A stretch of DNA of 23,617 nucleotides from an uncultured Clostridium sp. (GTDB lineage: Bacteria > Bacillota > Clostridia > TANB77 > CAG-508), in NCBI GenBank assembly GCA_946497905.1, contig CAMMMI010000016.1, forward strand, positions 1-23,617, read 5' to 3'. Below the pieces are notes generated by a model that was not told where the DNA came from, did no database searches, and saw only the letters and a program-made list of their open reading frames with translations. Both the position numbers and the translations under genes were made by a program. Shown piece by piece: positions 6,759 to 16,108 of the stretch (its first letter is position 1; every line of letters begins with the position of its first letter).

Positions 6759-9700
6759 ATGTTGAAAAAGGATGTTTACAAATTTACAAATTCTCAAAAA
6801 AATATTCTTGATACAGAATTATTTTTTGACAAAACTACTATAAATAATATTGGAGGTTATGTATTTTTTGAAGAGCAACTTAACTTTGACTGTTTAGAGC
6901 AGGCAATTAACATTTTTGTCAAAAAAAATGATGCTTTCAGATTAAAAGTAAAGTCAGAAAATGGAGAATTATATCAATACTTAGATGATTATTCATTTTT
7001 TAAAATTAATATTGCTCAATTGAATAATAAAGATGAAGTTGAACAATTTAATCAAAATTGTTTGGCAAGACCTTTTACACTTCTTGATTCAGATTTATTC
7101 TATTTTACTTTGTTTAAATTACCAAATGGATTTGGTGGATTTAATGTAACTTCACATCATTTAATTTCAGATGCTTGGTCTATGAGTTTATTGGTATCTG
7201 AGATTATGGATTTATATTCAAAATTAATTACTAAAACTCCTATTGATGATTCTAATTATCCATCTTATATTGATTATATTAAATCAAATGAAGATTATAT
7301 GAATAGTCCTCGTTTTATTAAAGATGCTTCTTTTTGGAATTCATTATTTGATAAAGAACCTGAAATAACACCTATTTCAACTAAAAATAAAAATAATTTA
7401 TCTACTATTTCAAAAAGATTATCTTTTAAATTGTCAGGAGATTTATTAAGTAAAATAAATAATTTCTGTAAAAGTAAAAATTGTTCTGTTTATACATTTT
7501 TTATGGCTATTTATTCAATATATCTTGCAAAAATTAATAATACACAGGATTCTATAATTGGTACACCTGTTTTAAATCGAAGTGGCTTTAAAGAAAAACA
7601 TACATCTGGTATGTTTATTAGTACAGTTCCTTTCAAGGTTAATGTTGATAGAAAATTAACATTTAATGATTTTTTAAATAATGTACTATCTACACAAATG
7701 AGTATTTTCAAACATCAAAAATATCCTTATTCAAACATTTTGAATAATTTGAAAGATAAATATAATTTTACTGAAAATTTATTTGATTTGGCCTTATCTT
7801 ATCAAAATGCAAAAGAAAGTAAAGAACATGATGATATAAAACATTATATAAAATGGGTTCAAAATGGCCATAGTTTGCAATCTTTAGAAGTTCATTTCTT
7901 TGATATGAATGATACTGGAAATTTTGATATTTATTACGATTATCAAATAAATAAATTTTCTAGAGATGAAGTTGAAGCTCTTCATTATAGAATTTTAGAT
8001 ATTGCTAATGAAGTTATAAAAACCCCAGATGTACATGTAAAAGATATTTCTATCTTATCTAATAGTGAGAAAGACCTTATTTTAAATGATTTTAATAATA
8101 ATTGTTTTGAGTATGATAAAAATGATACTCTTCTAAAAATATTTGAAGAAAATGTTACTAAACATCCTTCTGATATTTCGGTAGTATTTGAAAATAAAAA
8201 ATATACATATAAACAGTTAAATAATATGGCAAATAAATTAGCAAATTATATATTAAGTATGAATATCCCTGAAAACAGCGTTATAGGTGTGAAATTAAAC
8301 CGTTCTATTTATACTGTTGTTTGCATGTTAGCTATTTTGAAAGCTAATTGTGCATATATGTTAATTGAAAAAGATTTGCCAGAAGATAGAATTATTTACA
8401 TGCTACAAAATGCTAAATCTCCTTTACTTATTTTATCTAATAATGTAAATGATGTAGATTTTGCAAATAAATTATATATTGAAGATTTAGATTTTAATAG
8501 TTTAAATTCTTCTAATCCTGATATTAAAGAAAATAAGGATAATTACCTTTCTGTAGTTTATACATCTGGTTCTACAGGAACTCCAAAAGGGATTTTAGTA
8601 AAAAAATATAGTATGGTTAATTTAGTAAATGGCTACAAACTATCTATGCAAACAGATTTATTATCAAATTTTCTAAGTATTTGTTCTGTTTCTTTTGATA
8701 TGTTTGCAGCAGAAGTATGGATTTGCTTACTTTCTGGAAAAAAACTTATTTTAGCAAATGAAGAGGAAGCAAAAAATCCTATTTTGATGAGCAAATTAAT
8801 TGAAAAACAAAATGCTGAATTTATGCTAATTACACCATCTAAATTAGATTTGTTATTATCTAATGAAAATACTAGAACTTGTTTAAAACATATTAAGGCT
8901 ACTCAAATTGGTGGCGAAGTTCTTACACCTAATTTTTATGATAAGGTTAGAAAATATACAAATGCCAAGATATATGATGGATATGGACCTAGTGAGACAA
9001 CTTCTTGTTGTTCTTGTAAATTTGTTACTTCTTCAGATGATATTAATATAGGTAAACCCCTTTGTAATGCACAAATTTATATTTGTAATAAAGATCTTAA
9101 TTTATGCCCTATTGGTGTTACTGGTGAGTTGTGTATTAGTGGAGATGGAATTTCTTTTGGATATATTAATAATCTTGAAGCAACAAATAAGGCTTTTATA
9201 GATAATCCTTTTGGAAATGGAATTATGTATAAAAGCGGTGATTTAGCAAGATGGACCGCTTCTGGAGATATTGAATATATAGGTAGAAATGATTTTCAAA
9301 TTAAAATTAGAGGTTTACGTGTTGAATTAGAAGAAATAAATAATGCTATTAAAAAATTAGATGGAATTGATAATTCTGTGACTATTGTTAGAAAAATAAA
9401 TAATATTGATACAATATGTTCTTTTGTAGTTTCTAAAGATAAAGAACCTGAAGAAATAAAAAAAGAACTTAATAATCATCTACCTCATTATATGATTCCT
9501 ACACATATTGTTATATTAGATGAATTGCCTCTTACTAAAAATGGAAAAATAGATAATAAGAATTTACCTGAGATAGATATAAAAGTAGAATATGTTGAAC
9601 CAAAAACAGATACTCAAAAAACAATTTGTAAACTTTTTGAAGAATTCTTAAATATAAAAAAAGTTGGAATTACTAATAATTTCTTTGATTTGGGTGGAGA

Positions 9701-12700
9701 TTCATTAATTGCAATAAAATTGATGACTAAAATTGACTATAATTTTAATGTAGAATTAAAAATAAAAGATATTTTTACTCATACTACAGTTGAACAATTA
9801 AGTGCTTATATTGATTCTTTAAAAAATTCTAAAAATGAATCTTTGCATTTAACAAAAGTGAACAAACAAGACTATTATCCATTATCATCAGCACAAAAGA
9901 GAATTTTTTACACTGTTAATATGGATAAAGATACTATTGCATATAATACTCCTGGTGGAATTATATTTAATGGATATTTAGATACAAAAAAATTAGAAAA
10001 GTGTATAAATAAAATTATAAAAAGACATGTAGCTTTACGTACATATTTTGTTTTTGAAAAAAATGATGTTAAACAAAAAGTTTTAGATAATCTGGAGTTT
10101 AAGTTAGAAACTGTAAAAACTAGTTATTCTAATTTAGATGAATTATTTAATGTTTTTGTTAGACCTTTTGATTTAACTAAAGCTCCTTTATTTAGAATGA
10201 AATATGTTAAATTTTGGAATGGTAAAAGTATTTTATTTAGTGATTTTCATCATATTATTTGTGATGGTTCATCAATTTCAATTTTTATTGATGAATTATG
10301 CAAATTGTATAATGAACAATCTTTAGAAGATATAGAATTTGACTATATTGACTATTCTACTTGGGAAGAGAATTATTTTAAAACTAAGTCTTTTGAAGAA
10401 AGCGAAAATTTTTGGCTTGGGCAGTATAAGGATGAACTTCCTGTACTTTCTATGCCAACAACATATAAACGTGGAAATACTTATTCTTTTGAAGGTGCTA
10501 AAATATATAAAACTATTTCAGATAGTGATAAAATTTTGGATTTATGTAAAAGCTTAAATACCACACCATATATGTTTTTACTTACTATTTATTATGTTCT
10601 TTTATATAAATACACATCTCAAACAGATATTATTGTAGGGACACCTATAGTTGGTAGAAATATGCCAGAGCTTGAAAATATTATAGGTATGTTTGTAAAT
10701 ACTCTTGCTTTAAGGAATAAAGTAGATCCTAAGGGAAGCTTTGCTGAGCTTTTAAATGAAATATCTACAAATTGTTTAAATTGCTTTGAACATCAAACAT
10801 ATCCTTTTGATAAATTAATTGAAAAACTTAATATTAAAAGAGATATAAATCAAAACCCTTTATTTGATACTATGTTTGTTTATCAAAATGAAGGTAATAG
10901 AGAAGTTAAATTAGGTAAAATTTCTTCTAAATATTATATGCCAGACAATAAAACTTCTAAATTTGACTTTTTGCTTGAAATTGTTCCAGAAAATAATCGT
11001 TTTAGCCTAAATTTGGAATATTGTACAAGTTTATTTAGTGATGATTTCATGCATGCATTTTTAGAACATTATATAAATATTTTGAATTCCGTTATTGAAA
11101 ATATTGATATAAAAATATCTGATATTTGTATATTATCTTTAGATGAAAAAAATAAACTTCTTAATGTTTGGAATGATAATTCTTTGGAATATCAAAAAGA
11201 TTTAAGTATTATAGAACTTTTTGAAAAACAAGTAGCCAAAACTCCTGAAAGTATCGCTTTAATTTATGATAAAGATAAATTGACATATAGGGAATTAAAA
11301 AATAAAGTAGATATCTTTTCTTCTTACTTATATAATAAGGGAATTAAAAAAGGTGATTTTGTTGGTACTTTGCTTGATAGGTCTTCTAGCCTAATTATTT
11401 CTATGCTTGCAATAATGAAATGTGGTGCGATTTACTTACCTATTTCTAAAAAATTTCCGGAAGAAAGAATTAGGTACATAATACAAAATAGTAAATTAAA
11501 AACTTTAATAGTTGATAACTCATATCATTCATTTAATTATGCTCAAAACATAATTAATATAGATAAAATAAATATGCATGGAAAGAAAATTAAGTTTAAT
11601 GTTAAATATTCACCTGATGATGTTATTTATACAATATATACATCTGGGTCTACTGGTAATCCTAAAGGTGTACTTGTAAAAAATGAAAATTTGAATAATT
11701 TTATAGCATCTTTTAATAAGTTATTTGATTATTCTGTTAATAATAATGATATTTGTTTAGCAACAACTAGTATATCTTTTGATGTAAGTATATGGGAATT
11801 TTTCTTTACTTTATTAAATGGTGCTACACTTTATTTATATAAAAATGATACTATTGAGGATATTTTTGATTTTTGTAAAACATTACATGATGAAAAAATA
11901 ACTATGGCTTATTTGCCACCTAATATTTTAAATGAAGTTTACCAATTACTTTCTAAATATGAAAATGTTGATTTACAGAAAATATTAGTTGGCGTTGAAC
12001 CAATTAAAATAAGTACAATATCAAAATATTATTCACTAAATCCTAATATGAAAATAGTAAATGGATATGGTCCAACAGAAACAACAATTTGCTCAACTGC
12101 TTTTGTTGTAGATAATATAGATTATCCAAATTATCATATATTACCTATTGGAAAACCTTTATATAATTTAAATGCATATGTTTTAGATAAAGATTTAAAT
12201 CCCGTACCTCTTGATGTTCCTGGCGAATTATATATTTCAGGTCCTAATGTTACAAAAGGATATTTGAACAATGAGGATTTAACAAATGAAAAATATATTA
12301 AATGTCCTTTTAATAGATCTGAACGCATGTATTCAACAGGTGATGTTGTTAAAATAATGCCAGATAAAAATATTTTATTTATTGGTAGAAATGATAATCA
12401 GATAAAAATAAATGGACATAGAATAGAATTAAATGAGATAGCTTCTACTATTTCTACTTATCCTTCTATTACTAAAAGTTTTGTTATAGTAAAAACTATT
12501 GGTGCAAACAAATCTTTAGTTGCATATTTTACTGCTGATAAAAAAGTAATTTTAAATGATTTACGTAGCTTTTTATCTTTAAAATTACCATTTTTCTCAA
12601 TTCCTAATTTATTAGTGCAATTAGATAAATTTGTTTTAACACCAAATGGTAAAGTAGATAAAAAATATTTAGAAAGTTTGGAAGTACAAGAATTTAATAA

Positions 12701-14171
12701 TTATGAAGCTCCTCGTAATGAGTTTGAAGAAAAATTAGCCTCTTTATGGCAAAAGTACTTAAATGTAAAAAAAGTAGGAATTAATGATAATTTCTTTGAT
12801 TTAGGTGGAGATTCTTTAATAGCTATAAGATTACAAATTGAGGCTTTTGATTTGGGATTAAATATTTCATATGCAGATATATTTTCACACCCTACTATAA
12901 AACAGTTAAGTAGTAAAGTTTCTCTTCATTCTAGTGATATAAATATTACTAATTATGATTATTCTAAAATAGATAAATTATTAGAAAAAAATAAATTACC
13001 TATTATTAAGAAAAAATCTAAAAAAACTCATATTAAAGCTGTTCTACTTACTGGTGTTACTGGCTTTGTTGGTATTCATATATTAGATAATTTATTACGT
13101 AATACAAATGCTACTATATATTGCTTGGTACGTGATAAAAATCATGTATCTTATACTGATAGATTAGCTAAAACTTTGAATTTTTATTTTAAAGATAAAT
13201 ATACTCATTTGATAGGAAAACGTATCAAATTACTAAAAGGTGATATTACTCAAAAACATTTAGGACTAAAAGACAATATATATAATTCTATAGGGAAAGA
13301 AGTTTGCACTATAATAAATAGTGCAGCAATAGTAAAACACTATGGAAATTCATCTTCTTTTGATAATACAAATATTAAAGGTGTAAAAAATATCATTGAA
13401 TTTTGTAGAAACTTTAATATTAAACTATATCATTTGTCTACATTAAGTGTTTCTGGAAATGTTTTTGCAGAAGATGGATTTAAAGGTTCAACTGTTGATA
13501 AAAAAACTGATTTTGAGGAATACAATTTATATGTAAATCAAGATATTTCTAATGTATATGTTTATACTAAATTTATGGCTGAAAGAATTATATTAGAAAA
13601 TGTACAGAATCATAATATAACTGCAACTATTATTAGACTCGGAAATATAACTAATCGTTATAAAGATGGTAAGTTTCAGATTAATATTTCTGAAAATGCA
13701 TTTTTAAGTAGATTAATTTCTTTTATAAAATTAGGTTGTATTCCTGACTATTTACTTGAAGGTTATGGCGAATTTAGTCCTGTTGATTATGTTGCTAATG
13801 CAATTGTAAAAATTGTTAAAAATAATCCGGATTATACTGTTTTCCATTTGTTTAATAATAATCATATTCCTTTGGGAAAAATGATTAAGATTTTTAATAA
13901 ATATGGATTACATATTGATATTTTACCTGAAAAGGAATTTTTAAAAGTTATTGACAAAACTTTAAAAGAAGATAAAAGTATTTTATCAGGAATTATAAAT
14001 GATTTTGACAATAATAAAAAATTAGTATATGATTCTAATATAATATTAAAAAATGATTTTACAAATGAATTTTTATCTATACTTTCTTTCAAATGGTGTA
14101 AGATTGATAAAAGATATATTTACAAGTATTTAAATTATTTGAAAGAAGTCGGATATTTGGGAGGTACATAA
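6759..14171 (+). CDS. Two-module NRPS with terminal reductase, C-A-T-C-A-T-R
   Basis: ATG 6759 is preferred over GTG 6750, because AAGGTG (6747-6752) is the ribosome binding site and overlaps the GTG. The 2470-residue product has the following domains. C1 (about 1-440) has HHLISDA at H133/H134. A1 (about 465-935) has YTSGSTGTPKG near 601 and GYGPSETT. T1 has S982 in FFDLGGDSL. C2 (about 1039-1470) has HHIICDG at H1164. A2 (about 1480-1970) has YTSGSTGNPKG near 1627 and GYGPTETT. T2 has S2019. The reductase has TGVTGFVG (G2099) and YxxxK (Y2267, K2271). There is no epimerase or thioesterase. Specificity residues read by alignment to GrsA are D-M-A-I-T-I-G-S-C-K for A1 and D-V-W-Y-L-G-G-I-C-K for A2; both look hydrophobic/aromatic and A2 resembles phenylalanine codes. 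An N-terminal C domain implies an acyl starter, and the R domain implies release as an aldehyde. The exact product is not deducible. Confidence 0.95.
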   Translation: MLKKDVYKFTNSQKNILDTELFFDKTTINNIGGYVFFEEQLNFDCLEQAINIFVKKNDAFRLKVKSENGELYQYLDDYSFFKINIAQLNNKDEVEQFNQNCLARPFTLLDSDLFYFTLFKLPNGFGGFNVTSHHLISDAWSMSLLVSEIMDLYSKLITKTPIDDSNYPSYIDYIKSNEDYMNSPRFIKDASFWNSLFDKEPEITPISTKNKNNLSTISKRLSFKLSGDLLSKINNFCKSKNCSVYTFFMAIYSIYLAKINNTQDSIIGTPVLNRSGFKEKHTSGMFISTVPFKVNVDRKLTFNDFLNNVLSTQMSIFKHQKYPYSNILNNLKDKYNFTENLFDLALSYQNAKESKEHDDIKHYIKWVQNGHSLQSLEVHFFDMNDTGNFDIYYDYQINKFSRDEVEALHYRILDIANEVIKTPDVHVKDISILSNSEKDLILNDFNNNCFEYDKNDTLLKIFEENVTKHPSDISVVFENKKYTYKQLNNMANKLANYILSMNIPENSVIGVKLNRSIYTVVCMLAILKANCAYMLIEKDLPEDRIIYMLQNAKSPLLILSNNVNDVDFANKLYIEDLDFNSLNSSNPDIKENKDNYLSVVYTSGSTGTPKGILVKKYSMVNLVNGYKLSMQTDLLSNFLSICSVSFDMFAAEVWICLLSGKKLILANEEEAKNPILMSKLIEKQNAEFMLITPSKLDLLLSNENTRTCLKHIKATQIGGEVLTPNFYDKVRKYTNAKIYDGYGPSETTSCCSCKFVTSSDDINIGKPLCNAQIYICNKDLNLCPIGVTGELCISGDGISFGYINNLEATNKAFIDNPFGNGIMYKSGDLARWTASGDIEYIGRNDFQIKIRGLRVELEEINNAIKKLDGIDNSVTIVRKINNIDTICSFVVSKDKEPEEIKKELNNHLPHYMIPTHIVILDELPLTKNGKIDNKNLPEIDIKVEYVEPKTDTQKTICKLFEEFLNIKKVGITNNFFDLGGDSLIAIKLMTKIDYNFNVELKIKDIFTHTTVEQLSAYIDSLKNSKNESLHLTKVNKQDYYPLSSAQKRIFYTVNMDKDTIAYNTPGGIIFNGYLDTKKLEKCINKIIKRHVALRTYFVFEKNDVKQKVLDNLEFKLETVKTSYSNLDELFNVFVRPFDLTKAPLFRMKYVKFWNGKSILFSDFHHIICDGSSISIFIDELCKLYNEQSLEDIEFDYIDYSTWEENYFKTKSFEESENFWLGQYKDELPVLSMPTTYKRGNTYSFEGAKIYKTISDSDKILDLCKSLNTTPYMFLLTIYYVLLYKYTSQTDIIVGTPIVGRNMPELENIIGMFVNTLALRNKVDPKGSFAELLNEISTNCLNCFEHQTYPFDKLIEKLNIKRDINQNPLFDTMFVYQNEGNREVKLGKISSKYYMPDNKTSKFDFLLEIVPENNRFSLNLEYCTSLFSDDFMHAFLEHYINILNSVIENIDIKISDICILSLDEKNKLLNVWNDNSLEYQKDLSIIELFEKQVAKTPESIALIYDKDKLTYRELKNKVDIFSSYLYNKGIKKGDFVGTLLDRSSSLIISMLAIMKCGAIYLPISKKFPEERIRYIIQNSKLKTLIVDNSYHSFNYAQNIINIDKINMHGKKIKFNVKYSPDDVIYTIYTSGSTGNPKGVLVKNENLNNFIASFNKLFDYSVNNNDICLATTSISFDVSIWEFFFTLLNGATLYLYKNDTIEDIFDFCKTLHDEKITMAYLPPNILNEVYQLLSKYENVDLQKILVGVEPIKISTISKYYSLNPNMKIVNGYGPTETTICSTAFVVDNIDYPNYHILPIGKPLYNLNAYVLDKDLNPVPLDVPGELYISGPNVTKGYLNNEDLTNEKYIKCPFNRSERMYSTGDVVKIMPDKNILFIGRNDNQIKINGHRIELNEIASTISTYPSITKSFVIVKTIGANKSLVAYFTADKKVILNDLRSFLSLKLPFFSIPNLLVQLDKFVLTPNGKVDKKYLESLEVQEFNNYEAPRNEFEEKLASLWQKYLNVKKVGINDNFFDLGGDSLIAIRLQIEAFDLGLNISYADIFSHPTIKQLSSKVSLHSSDINITNYDYSKIDKLLEKNKLPIIKKKSKKTHIKAVLLTGVTGFVGIHILDNLLRNTNATIYCLVRDKNHVSYTDRLAKTLNFYFKDKYTHLIGKRIKLLKGDITQKHLGLKDNIYNSIGKEVCTIINSAAIVKHYGNSSSFDNTNIKGVKNIIEFCRNFNIKLYHLSTLSVSGNVFAEDGFKGSTVDKKTDFEEYNLYVNQDISNVYVYTKFMAERIILENVQNHNITATIIRLGNITNRYKDGKFQINISENAFLSRLISFIKLGCIPDYLLEGYGEFSPVDYVANAIVKIVKNNPDYTVFHLFNNNHIPLGKMIKIFNKYGLHIDILPEKEFLKVIDKTLKEDKSILSGIINDFDNNKKLVYDSNIILKNDFTNEFLSILSFKWCKIDKRYIYKYLNYLKEVGYLGGT

Positions 14172-14172
14172 A

Positions 14173-15981
14173 ATGGATTTAATAGGAAATACTGCTTTAA
14201 TTGCTTTATCTATTTCAACTTTATTATTAATTGCTTTATTAGTATTAAATGTTAAAATCAAAAAGAAAAAACAGATAAATTATTCTTTTATGGCTTTCAT
14301 TAGTTGCTTGATAATTTGTTGTGTAGGGCAAATATTATCTATTATTTGCCCTAGATTCTTTGATGTTGAGCCAGTCTATTTTGATTATTTTGTTTATATT
14401 GGTACTTGCTTTTTACCAATTGCTATGTTTTTCTTTGGTTTGACTTTTGCTAAGACTAAAGTTAAATTTAAAAAGAAATATTTATTATTATTTATTATAC
14501 CTGTAATTTCTTTACTTGTATTATGGACAAATGATTTTCACCATTTATTTTATGTGAAATATGCTGTTTTAAATAAAGATACTGTTTTTGGTAATTATTT
14601 TATGGTTCATTCATTATATACATATATATTAATTTTTGTTGGTATTTTTTATTTAATACGCTATTCTACTAAAAGTTCTGGATTCTTTTCTAAGCAATCT
14701 CTATTAATAATAATAGGTACTTTAATTCCTCTTATTATTAATATTGTTGGACTATTTGGGGTAAGTATGAGTATTTATATAACTCCTATATCTTTTACTT
14801 TTACAGCTATTTTTTATGCACTTGCTATATTTAAGTTTAATTTTTTAAATGTTAGCCCTATAGCTTTACAAACTGTAGTTAATAAGATGTCTGATGGTTA
14901 TATTGTTTTAGATGTTAATAATACTGTAATTGATTTTAATCATACCTTTTTAACTATGATAAATGTAAAAGATTCTGACTTAAGAGGAAAAGATTTTTTT
15001 GAACTTTTAAATAATCCTAGACTAATCACAATTGAATCTGAGAATTTTAGAAAATTTATTATCAAAGCTACAGAAAATAATAAAACTTATTCTTTTGAAT
15101 TGAATACAGAAAATAATAAATATTTTAATGTAGAAATATCTAGTATAACAAATAATTCATCAATTTTAGGTACTCTTATTCTTTTTAAAGATATTACTCA
15201 ACATATTGATGACTTAAAAACTATTGGTGAAAAACAAGAAACATTAATGGAAAAGGAACGTTTGGCTTCTTTGGGTCAATTAATAGGTGGTATAGCACAT
15301 AATTTAAAAACTCCTATTATGTCTGTATCTGGTGCATCTGAAGCTTTAAAAGATCTTGTAGATGAATATGACTCTTCTATAGATGATCCTCAAGTAACTC
15401 ATCAAGATCATCATGATATTGCTAAAGATATGTATTCATGGATTGAAAAAATAAAAACACATATTGAATATATGTCAGATGTAATTACTGCTGTTAAAGG
15501 TCAAGCTGTAACATTATCAAATGAAGAAGATGTTTCTTTTACAATTGAAGAATTATTAAAACGTGTTAATATTCTGATGAAACACGAATTGAAAAATGCA
15601 ATAGTTTATTTGAATATAAAAATGAAAACAGATGAAAAAACTATTATAAAAGGTGATGTAAATAGTTTAGTCCAAATTATAAATAATATGATTTCAAATT
15701 CTATACAATCATATAATGGAAAACCTGAACAAAATATTGACCTTACCGTCGAGAAAGAAGAAAAAAACTTGGTAATTTCTGTCAAAGACTACGGCTGTGG
15801 CATTCCAGAAAAGGTTAAGGAAAAGTTATTCAAGGAAATGGTAACTACTAAAGGAAAGAATGGAACTGGATTAGGTCTTTATATGTCATATTCAACAATT
15901 AGAGCTCATTTTAATGGTAATATGACAGTTGAATCTGAGGAAGGTAAAGGTTGTACTTTTAGTGTGATATTACCTCTATAA
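14173..15981 (+). CDS. 7TM-PAS sensor histidine kinase, co-transcribed with the NRPS
   Basis: The ATG lies one base after the NRPS stop, with GGGAGGT (14159-14165) inside the NRPS end, so translation is probably coupled. The 602 residues comprise seven hydrophobic segments (about 6-222) resembling the 7TM histidine-kinase N-terminal sensor domain, including WTNDFHHLFY after the fourth segment. A PAS domain follows (about 232-340), then HisKA with IAHNLKTP and phospho-acceptor H376. HATPase_c has an N-box near 505-512, DYGCGIP near 537-543 and GTGLGL near 563. The segment between the two HisKA helices is long and acidic/His-rich (around DDPQVTHQDHHD). The kinase autophosphorylates on H376 in response to a membrane or extracellular cue and passes phosphate to a receiver; the REC-HD-GYP protein downstream is the obvious candidate. 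Its position in the NRPS operon suggests that it senses the NRPS product or controls its production; this is inference. Confidence 0.9.
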   Translation: MDLIGNTALIALSISTLLLIALLVLNVKIKKKKQINYSFMAFISCLIICCVGQILSIICPRFFDVEPVYFDYFVYIGTCFLPIAMFFFGLTFAKTKVKFKKKYLLLFIIPVISLLVLWTNDFHHLFYVKYAVLNKDTVFGNYFMVHSLYTYILIFVGIFYLIRYSTKSSGFFSKQSLLIIIGTLIPLIINIVGLFGVSMSIYITPISFTFTAIFYALAIFKFNFLNVSPIALQTVVNKMSDGYIVLDVNNTVIDFNHTFLTMINVKDSDLRGKDFFELLNNPRLITIESENFRKFIIKATENNKTYSFELNTENNKYFNVEISSITNNSSILGTLILFKDITQHIDDLKTIGEKQETLMEKERLASLGQLIGGIAHNLKTPIMSVSGASEALKDLVDEYDSSIDDPQVTHQDHHDIAKDMYSWIEKIKTHIEYMSDVITAVKGQAVTLSNEEDVSFTIEELLKRVNILMKHELKNAIVYLNIKMKTDEKTIIKGDVNSLVQIINNMISNSIQSYNGKPEQNIDLTVEKEEKNLVISVKDYGCGIPEKVKEKLFKEMVTTKGKNGTGLGLYMSYSTIRAHFNGNMTVESEEGKGCTFSVILPL

Positions 15982-15989
15982 AATCAATT

Positions 15990-16018
15990 AACAGTGCTAC
16001 TTTAGCACTGTTTTTTTT
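15990..16018 (+). terminator. Rho-independent terminator after the NRPS-kinase operon
   Basis: AACAGTGCTA, a CTT loop and TAGCACTGTT are followed by a continuous T run. The ten-pair stem and U-tract start nine bases after the kinase stop. This makes the NRPS and kinase a discrete transcription unit, separate from the response regulator gene. Confidence 0.9.
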
Positions 16019-16039
16019 ACGTAAATTTTATTAAACTAC

Positions 16040-16068
16040 TTGCTTTTTGTAGTTTTTATTAATATAAT
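16040..16068 (+). promoter_or_regulatory. Candidate promoter of the HD-GYP response regulator
   Basis: TTGCTT (16040-16045), a 17-base spacer and a perfect TATAAT (16063-16068) lie 40 bases upstream of the ATG. A weak hairpin, AAACTAC/GTAGTTT (16033-16055), overlaps the -35 and could be a secondary terminator or an operator. Confidence 0.5.
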
Positions 16069-16108
16069 GTGGATAATAAAATTGTATATTAGTAGGTAGG
16101 GGGTTTTT

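Noticed and set aside
10339..10557. Short plus-strand frame within the NRPS and similar minus-strand frames inside large genes.
   Set aside because: They are out-of-frame shadows of the NRPS and other strongly supported genes, without ribosome binding sites or family features.
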